NCBI GenBank assembly: GCA_937898635.1
Contig: CALEJW010000231.1
Span: forward strand, 1-25,662
Reading direction: 5' to 3'
DNA from: an uncultured Pseudomonadota bacterium
Lineage (GTDB): Bacteria > Pseudomonadota > Gammaproteobacteria > Burkholderiales > Usitatibacteraceae
Length of the DNA stretch: 25,662 nucleotides
This document shows positions 21,455 to 25,662 of this stretch, one piece after another. Every line of letters starts with the position of its first letter. Position 1 is the stretch's first letter. Made by a program: the position numbers and the translations under genes. The notes beneath the pieces were generated by a model. The model was not told the DNA's origin. It saw nothing but the letters and a program-made list of their open reading frames with translations, and did no database searches.

Positions 21455-21826
21455 CTAGTCGCTGTAGCGGGTGGTCGAGCGGCGCCGGCCGGGCTTCGTC
21501 TTCTGGATCACCACGCCGCGGACGGCCGACAGGTCCGCGAGAGCGATGGCCGGATAGGCCGGGTTCAGGGGGCGCAGCTGCCAGCCCCCGCCGTCGGCGG
21601 CGAGCTGGCGGAAGATCCATTCGCCGTCGTGGCGGGCGAGCACGAAGGCGCCGTCCGTGGCGAGGCCCTCGGGCTCGATCACGATCACGTCGCCCTCGGC
21701 GAACTCCGGCTCCATGGAGTCGCCCAGCACCATGAGCGCGAAGGACTCCGCACCGCTGCACGCGCCCTCGACGTCGCCGCCGGCGGGCGCGATGGGAATC
21801 GTCCGCCCTTGCGCTGCGGGGCTCAC
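21455..21826 (-). CDS. S24/LexA-like protein without DNA-binding domain and without catalytic Lys
   Basis: The 123-aa product corresponds to the C-terminal peptidase domain of LexA/UmuD (S24): FALMVLGDSMEPEFAEGDV with Ser37, and the strand run FVLARHDGEWIFRQL followed by LRPLNPAYPAI. In active members the second catalytic residue is a Lys (usually in Lys-Arg-Leu); here the position is Arg73 (FRQL). The protein also lacks the N-terminal HTH domain. Self-cleavage is therefore unlikely. The GTG start at 21826 follows GAGGA and lies 10 bp after the HTH-ferredoxin-reductase gene. It could be a protein-interaction or peptide-binding module working with that fusion. Confidence 0.8.
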   Translation of the reverse strand: MSPAAQGRTIPIAPAGGDVEGACSGAESFALMVLGDSMEPEFAEGDVIVIEPEGLATDGAFVLARHDGEWIFRQLAADGGGWQLRPLNPAYPAIALADLSAVRGVVIQKTKPGRRRSTTRYSD

Positions 21827-21836
21827 CGTCCCGTCC

Positions 21837-23300
21837 TCACAGCGCGAGCGCGGCGAGCGAGGCCGCGGGTACGCCCGCCGAGCGGAACTCGAACTCGGCC
21901 GAACGCACGAACTCCTCGGGACCCGCGACGTACACGTCGGCGCCGGCGAGGTCCGTCCCGGCGCGCAGCGCGGCCACGAGCTCGACCGCGCCCGTGGACG
22001 CGTCCTCGCTGGCGAGCGGGAGCCACGCGAAGTCGTCGAGCGCCTCGGCCCAGGCGCGGCACTGGTTCGCGAGATAGTGCCCGTCGCGGCGCGTGGCGAG
22101 CCAGGCGATCGTGAAGGAGGAGGCGGTGTCCGCCGAGAGCGCGTACTCGACGAGGCTCTTCACCGGGGCGAAGCCCAGGTCGCAGGCCGCGAACACCTGC
22201 GGCCGCGCCGATTCGGCCGCGAGCACGAAGTTGCCCTCCGGGCCCACGAGCGTCACGCGCTCGCCCGGCCGGATGGCGCCGGAGAAGAGGCCGGCGGCGA
22301 ACGGGTCCGCCTCGTCGCGGCCGACGTGGAAGTGGAGGTTGCGGTCGTCGCAGGGGCAGCTCGCGATCGGGTAGCTCGCCTGCAGGTCGCCGGCCGGCGA
22401 GGCGGCGCCGAGGCTCGCCGACTGCCCGGCGAGGAAGCGCAGGCGGTTCGAGCGCGGCGCCTGGAGGTGCAGCAGGCGCGTGTCCTCGCCCAGGGCGGAG
22501 ACGGCGCGCACCGTCGCGAGGATCTCCTGCCTCGGGATGTCCTCGGGGCCCGCGGCCTCGAGGGTCTCGATCTTCACGTCGGTCACGGCGCAGTAGGCGC
22601 ACATGAGGATGTGCCCCTGGGCGCGCTCGGCCTCGGAGAGCGGGAAATCGTGGGGCCGGATGCGCTGCACCTCCCCGTCGACCACCCGCGCCCGGCACAG
22701 GCCGCAGGTCCCGTTCCCGCAGCCGTAGGACAGGCGCAGGCCCGCCTTCAGGCCCGACTGCAGGATCGAGTCGTGGCCCTCGACGAAGAACTCGCGTCCG
22801 CTCGGGCGGACCTCGACCCGGGGCGTCATGACCCGCAGCGCATCGTCGAGGGCCGCGAAGTCGTCGGCCGCGTCGCCCGCGAGCGCGCGCCCGATGCCCT
22901 CGGAGAGCGCGGCGAGCGCGCGGGGCTGCGCCGGGTGGCCCGCGAAGCCCTCGCGCAGCAGCGCCCCCATTTCCTCCAGGAGGGCGTGGTAGCGCTGGAC
23001 GGTGCGGCGCAGCCCGGCGAGCTCGAGCCCCTGGGAGAACAGGCGCTGGGCGAGGACTTCCTGGGAGGGGAGCATGCGCTCGCGGACCCGCCTGCCAAAG
23101 GACTCCTCCTTGATCCGGTTGACCCACTCGATGGCGCCGGAGGCCTGCAGGTCCGCGCGCGGAAAGGCGCGCATGAGCTCCTCGGCGGTGACCATGCCCT
23201 CCTCGGCGGCGAGGCGCCCCTCGCGGATCATCTTCTGCAGCGCGCTGCGGTGCACGCCGACGAGATGGGCCGCCCGCGACAGCGACATCCGGTGGGCCAC
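21837..23300 (-). CDS. HTH + [2Fe-2S] ferredoxin + ferredoxin-reductase fusion protein
   Basis: The 487-aa product has three parts. Residues 5-47 look like a short helix-turn-helix of the excisionase/MerR kind (SLSRAAHLVGVHRSALQKMI and then a MVTAEELMRAF wing-helix); 60-155 form a helical region that could dimerise; 160-250 is a plant-type [2Fe-2S] ferredoxin domain with Cys194, Cys199, Cys202 and Cys234; 255-487 is a ferredoxin-NADP reductase-like flavin/nicotinamide domain (RFLAGQ, YPIAS, LVGPEGNFVL, CDLGFAPVKSLVEYAL, VYVAGPEEFV). The Arg of the usual flavin motif R-x-Y-S is Ala308 and the Ser is Pro311. The GTG start at 23300 has GGGAGG close upstream. It is first in a five-gene operon and divergent from tusA. 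It may be a redox-sensing regulator or a redox enzyme with a targeting domain. Confidence 0.85.
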   Translation of the reverse strand: MAHRMSLSRAAHLVGVHRSALQKMIREGRLAAEEGMVTAEELMRAFPRADLQASGAIEWVNRIKEESFGRRVRERMLPSQEVLAQRLFSQGLELAGLRRTVQRYHALLEEMGALLREGFAGHPAQPRALAALSEGIGRALAGDAADDFAALDDALRVMTPRVEVRPSGREFFVEGHDSILQSGLKAGLRLSYGCGNGTCGLCRARVVDGEVQRIRPHDFPLSEAERAQGHILMCAYCAVTDVKIETLEAAGPEDIPRQEILATVRAVSALGEDTRLLHLQAPRSNRLRFLAGQSASLGAASPAGDLQASYPIASCPCDDRNLHFHVGRDEADPFAAGLFSGAIRPGERVTLVGPEGNFVLAAESARPQVFAACDLGFAPVKSLVEYALSADTASSFTIAWLATRRDGHYLANQCRAWAEALDDFAWLPLASEDASTGAVELVAALRAGTDLAGADVYVAGPEEFVRSAEFEFRSAGVPAASLAALAL

Positions 23301-23390
23301 GCTTCCTCCCCGCGACGGTCCGCGCGCCCCGACGAGGCGCCGCGATCCAGTGTAGCGTAGGTCGTAGGGCCATCGGCATCCCCCGTGCGC

Positions 23391-23439
23391 GGGTATACAT
23401 TACCCACATGGGGGGTGGGGAATCACCCTTAGCGGGTAT
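23391..23439 (+). promoter_or_regulatory. Tandem operator-like elements between divergent operons
   Basis: The 230-bp divergent region holds GGGTA-TACAT-TACCC (23391-23405), ATTACCC-ACATG-GGGGGT (23399-23416) and ATCACCC-TTAGC-GGGTAT (23422-23439). The last two have the same layout and are centred about 23 bp (about two helical turns) apart. The third has the same 13 fixed bases as the element upstream of apr (13073-13090). TATACA and TATAGA, which could be -10 boxes for tusA, overlap these sites, although no clear -35 is seen. On the minus strand TACACT (23354-23349) could be a -10 for the fusion gene. The layout suggests shared control of both operons. Confidence 0.52.
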
Positions 23440-23530
23440 AGACCCACCGGGGGCCCGGCCGCGAAATTGCGGGATTGCCGGCGCCGGGCAGGGCTTGGCG
23501 CACGCCACGGACACAGCCAGGAGAGGGACC

Positions 23531-23758
23531 ATGGATTTCAACAAGGAACTCGACGCGCGCGGGCTCAACTGCCCGTTGCCGATTCTCAAGACCAAGAAGG
23601 CCCTCGGAGAGCTCGCCGCCGGACAGGTGCTCAAGGTCATCTCCACGGACGCGGGCAGCGTGAAGGACATGGAGGCCTTCGCCAAGCAGACCGGCAACGA
23701 GCTGCTCGGCTCGCAGGCCGAGGGCAAGGAGTACGTCTTCTTCCTCAAGAAGAAATAG
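23531..23758 (+). CDS. tusA: TusA-family sulfur carrier
   Basis: TusA moves persulfide sulfur between donors and the cytoplasmic oxidation machinery in sulfur oxidisers, or to tRNA thiolation in other bacteria. The 75-aa product has the signature RGLNCPLPILKTKKAL with active Cys14 in the CPxP motif, followed by VISTDAGSVKDMEAFAKQTG and a C-terminal strand EYVFFLKKK. The ATG at 23531 follows AGGAGAGGG at usable spacing. It lies nine bases before dsrE2, the pairing (often with a rhodanese, absent here) found in dissimilatory sulfur oxidisers, so the role is likely dissimilatory. Confidence 0.94.
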   Translation: MDFNKELDARGLNCPLPILKTKKALGELAAGQVLKVISTDAGSVKDMEAFAKQTGNELLGSQAEGKEYVFFLKKK

Positions 23759-23767
23759 GGGCGCGCC

Positions 23768-24238
23768 ATGAGCGGAAAGAGAATGGCGCTGATCGCGACC
23801 AAGGGGACGCTCGACATGGCGTACCCGCCCTTCATCCTCGCCTCCACCGCCGCGGCGCTGGACTACGAGGTCCAGATCTTCTTCACCTTCTACGGCCTCA
23901 CGCTCCTCAAGAAGGACCTCTCGGGCGTGAAGATCAGCCCGCTCGCGAACCCCGCGATGCCGATGCCCGTGCCGATGCCGGTGCTGGTCGCGGCGCTGCC
24001 CGGGATGGAGTCGATGGCGACCATGATGATGAAGCAGAAGATCAAGTCGAAGGGCGTGGCCTCGATCGAGGACCTGCGCACGGCCTGCCTCGAGTCGGGG
24101 GTGAAGTTCATCGGCTGCGAGATGACCGTCGACCTCTTCGACTTCAAGCGCGAGGACTTCATCGACGGCATCGAGTACGGTGGCGCCTCCACCTTCTTCG
24201 AGTTCGCCGGCAACACCGACATCTGCCTGTTCGTCTGA
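23768..24238 (+). CDS. dsrE2: DsrE2-type sulfurtransferase
   Basis: This is a DsrE/DsrF-fold protein of the DsrE2 type, often membrane-associated and a persulfide partner of TusA. The 156-aa product begins MSGKRMALIATKGTLDMAYP with the first strand-loop-helix of the fold, has the Met/Pro-rich stretch AMPMPVPMPVLVAALPGMES characteristic of DsrE2, and the active-site Cys117 in VKFIGCEMTVDLF, plus Cys107 and Cys153. The ATG at 23768 is nine bases after the tusA stop. It belongs to the tusA-dsrE2-fadL transcript. Confidence 0.9.
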   Translation: MSGKRMALIATKGTLDMAYPPFILASTAAALDYEVQIFFTFYGLTLLKKDLSGVKISPLANPAMPMPVPMPVLVAALPGMESMATMMMKQKIKSKGVASIEDLRTACLESGVKFIGCEMTVDLFDFKREDFIDGIEYGGASTFFEFAGNTDICLFV

Positions 24239-24287
24239 AGCCCCGACTCGCCACGCATCCGCATCCACCCTCGGAGGAAACCAGAAA

Positions 24288-25577
24288 ATGAAAACGATCT
24301 CGACCGCGGTTCGCCGCGCGCTCGCCGTGTCGGCGTGCGCGCTCCCCCTGGTGGCCGTCGCGACCGACGGCTACTTCTCCCACGGCTACGGCATGAAGGC
24401 CAAGGGCATGGCGGGCGCCTCGACCGCGCTCGCCGCGGACGGCTTCGGCGGCGCCAACAACCCGGCCGCCATGGTCTGGGCGGGCAACCGCCTCGACGTG
24501 GGCGTAGACCTCTTCAGCCCGCGCCGCAACGTGAAGCGCACCGGCAGCGGGGGCGGCATGCTCGATTTCTCGGTCGATAGCGACAGCAACCTCTTCGCGA
24601 TCCCCGAGTTCGCCTGGAACACGATGTACTCGCCGGACGTCTCCCTCGGCGTGACGGTCTACGGCAACGGCGGCATGAACACGGACTTCGAAGGCGGGCA
24701 GCTCGACTGCACCGCCTTCGGCGGGCCGCCCTCGGCCAACGGCCTGTGCGGCCTGGGACGCCTGGGCGTGAACCTGGAGCAGCTCATCGTCGCGCCCACC
24801 CTCGCGTGGAAGTTCGCGCCGGACCACTCGGTGGGCATCTCGCCGCTCCTGGGCTACCAGAAGTTCCGCCTCCAGGGCGCGCACCTCTTCACCCAGCTTT
24901 CGCAGGCGCCCGGCAACGTGACCAACCGGGACCACGAGAACTCGACCGGCTTCGGCGTGCGCGTGGGCTACATGGGCCGCATCTCCCCGGCCGTCACCAT
25001 CGGCGCGAGCTACGCCTCGAAGATGCGCATGGGCGAGTTCGACGACTACAAGGGGCTCTTCGCGGGAAGCGGGGACTTCGACCTGCCCGAGCACTACAAC
25101 CTCGGCATCGCCGTGCGCCCCATGCCGGGCTGGGTGGTCGCCTTCGACTACAAGAAGATCAAGTACAGCGGGATCGCCTCGGTGGGCAACCCGAGCACGA
25201 ACCAGGCGCCCCTCGGCTCGGACGGCGGACCCGGCTTCGGCTGGCAGGACGTGGACGTGTTCAAGTTGGGCGTCGAGTTCCAGGCCACGCCGGCGCTCGC
25301 GCTGCGCGCAGGCTTCGGGCGCACCGACAACCCCATCCAGGGGCGCGACGTGAGCTTCAACATCCTCGCCCCCGGCGTCGTGAGGGACCACTACACGCTC
25401 GGCTTCACCTACGCGATCGACGCCTCCTCGGAGATCACGGGCGCCTACATGCACGCCAAGCGCAATTCCGTCAGCGGCTTCTCGTTCTTCAACGCCTTCG
25501 CGCCGGGCCAGGGCGGAGTCGAGACCATCGAGATGTACCAGAACTCCCTCGGCCTCGCCTGGGGCAAGCGCTGGTGA
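24288..25577 (+). CDS. FadL/OmpP1-family outer-membrane channel
   Basis: Members of this family import hydrophobic molecules through a beta-barrel. The 429-aa product has a signal peptide (about 1-25), an N-terminal plug segment (HGYGMKAKGMAGASTALAAD then NNPAAMVW) that is characteristic of FadL/TodX, a long barrel with alternating strands and loops, and a C-terminal strand ending in an aromatic residue (LAWGKRW), the usual barrel-insertion signal. The ATG at 24288 follows GGAGGAAACC, a good site. It is 49 bp after dsrE2, in the same direction, and the transcript ends at the hairpin at 25634. Whether it handles an organosulfur compound, elemental sulfur, or an unrelated fatty acid is not shown by sequence. 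Confidence 0.88.
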   Translation: MKTISTAVRRALAVSACALPLVAVATDGYFSHGYGMKAKGMAGASTALAADGFGGANNPAAMVWAGNRLDVGVDLFSPRRNVKRTGSGGGMLDFSVDSDSNLFAIPEFAWNTMYSPDVSLGVTVYGNGGMNTDFEGGQLDCTAFGGPPSANGLCGLGRLGVNLEQLIVAPTLAWKFAPDHSVGISPLLGYQKFRLQGAHLFTQLSQAPGNVTNRDHENSTGFGVRVGYMGRISPAVTIGASYASKMRMGEFDDYKGLFAGSGDFDLPEHYNLGIAVRPMPGWVVAFDYKKIKYSGIASVGNPSTNQAPLGSDGGPGFGWQDVDVFKLGVEFQATPALALRAGFGRTDNPIQGRDVSFNILAPGVVRDHYTLGFTYAIDASSEITGAYMHAKRNSVSGFSFFNAFAPGQGGVETIEMYQNSLGLAWGKRW

Positions 25578-25633
25578 TCAGCTAGGCCGCGCGACGCGCG
25601 GCAGCGGGAAGCAGAACAGGAAGGGGACGCTTC

Positions 25634-25662
25634 CCTTCAGCGGGTATCCGGCCCGCTGAAGG
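25634..25662 (+). terminator. Strong hairpin at the window end
   Basis: CCTTCAGCGGG (25634-25644) and CCCGCTGAAGG (25652-25662) form a perfect 11-bp stem with a TATCCGG loop, 57 bp after the FadL-like stop. The T-tract, if any, lies beyond the window. The loop region also contains CCC-TTCAGC-GGGTAT, close to the operator-like element near tusA, so a double role cannot be excluded. Confidence 0.72.

Overview
This is a high-GC bacterial chromosome segment that looks like a sulfur-oxidising (chemolithotrophic) betaproteobacterium. The Tol-Pal genes followed by queC and tRNA-Lys form a housekeeping order typical of Betaproteobacteria. Most of the rest deals with sulfite, sulfane sulfur and sulfonate/thiosulfate transport. 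The assignment comes from protein motifs and gene order only; no database search was possible.

Layout. 1-4050 (+): the end of tolA, then tolB, pal, cpoB and queC. 4051-5273 (+): a YeeE/YedE-type sulfur transporter behind a palindrome-rich leader. 5288-5560: a strong promoter, tRNA-Lys(UUU), tRNA-Lys(CUU) and a terminator. 5626-8135 (+): a secreted alpha/beta-hydrolase fused to a metallo-beta-lactamase fold, and a DUF599-like membrane protein. 8224-12955 (-): the APS reductase operon, read as a possible 88-aa leader ORF, aprM, aprB, aprA, a 135-aa unknown, a SlyD-like FKBP and a 52-aa unknown. 13137-13643 (-): a YfcE-like phosphoesterase. 13718-19747 (+): soeA-like molybdoenzyme, tauE-like exporter, an SCP2-like secreted protein, a small membrane protein, a DsrC paralogue and two small unknown genes. 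19763-23300 (-): a compact five-gene operon headed by a helix-turn-helix/ferredoxin/ferredoxin-reductase fusion, with a LexA/S24-like protein whose catalytic Lys is replaced and three little-known proteins. 23531-25577 (+), divergent from it: tusA, dsrE2 and a FadL-type outer-membrane channel, ending at a strong hairpin at the window edge.

How the genes may work together. TusA and DsrE2 carry persulfide sulfur to a cytoplasmic oxidation system that is not in this window (rDsr or sHdr). The sulfite produced can go to sulfate through AprBA with AprM as the membrane electron exit, or directly through the SoeA-type enzyme, and excess sulfite may leave through the TauE-type exporter. The YeeE-type protein may import thiosulfate.

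The most interesting signal is regulatory. The same 18-bp palindrome-like element (ATCACCC, five variable bases, GGGTAT) occurs upstream of both the apr operon and tusA-dsrE2, in the same orientation relative to the genes. It resembles operators of the CsoR/CstR persulfide-sensor family. One copy lies in the divergent region next to the HTH-ferredoxin-reductase fusion, which is itself a candidate redox-responsive regulator.
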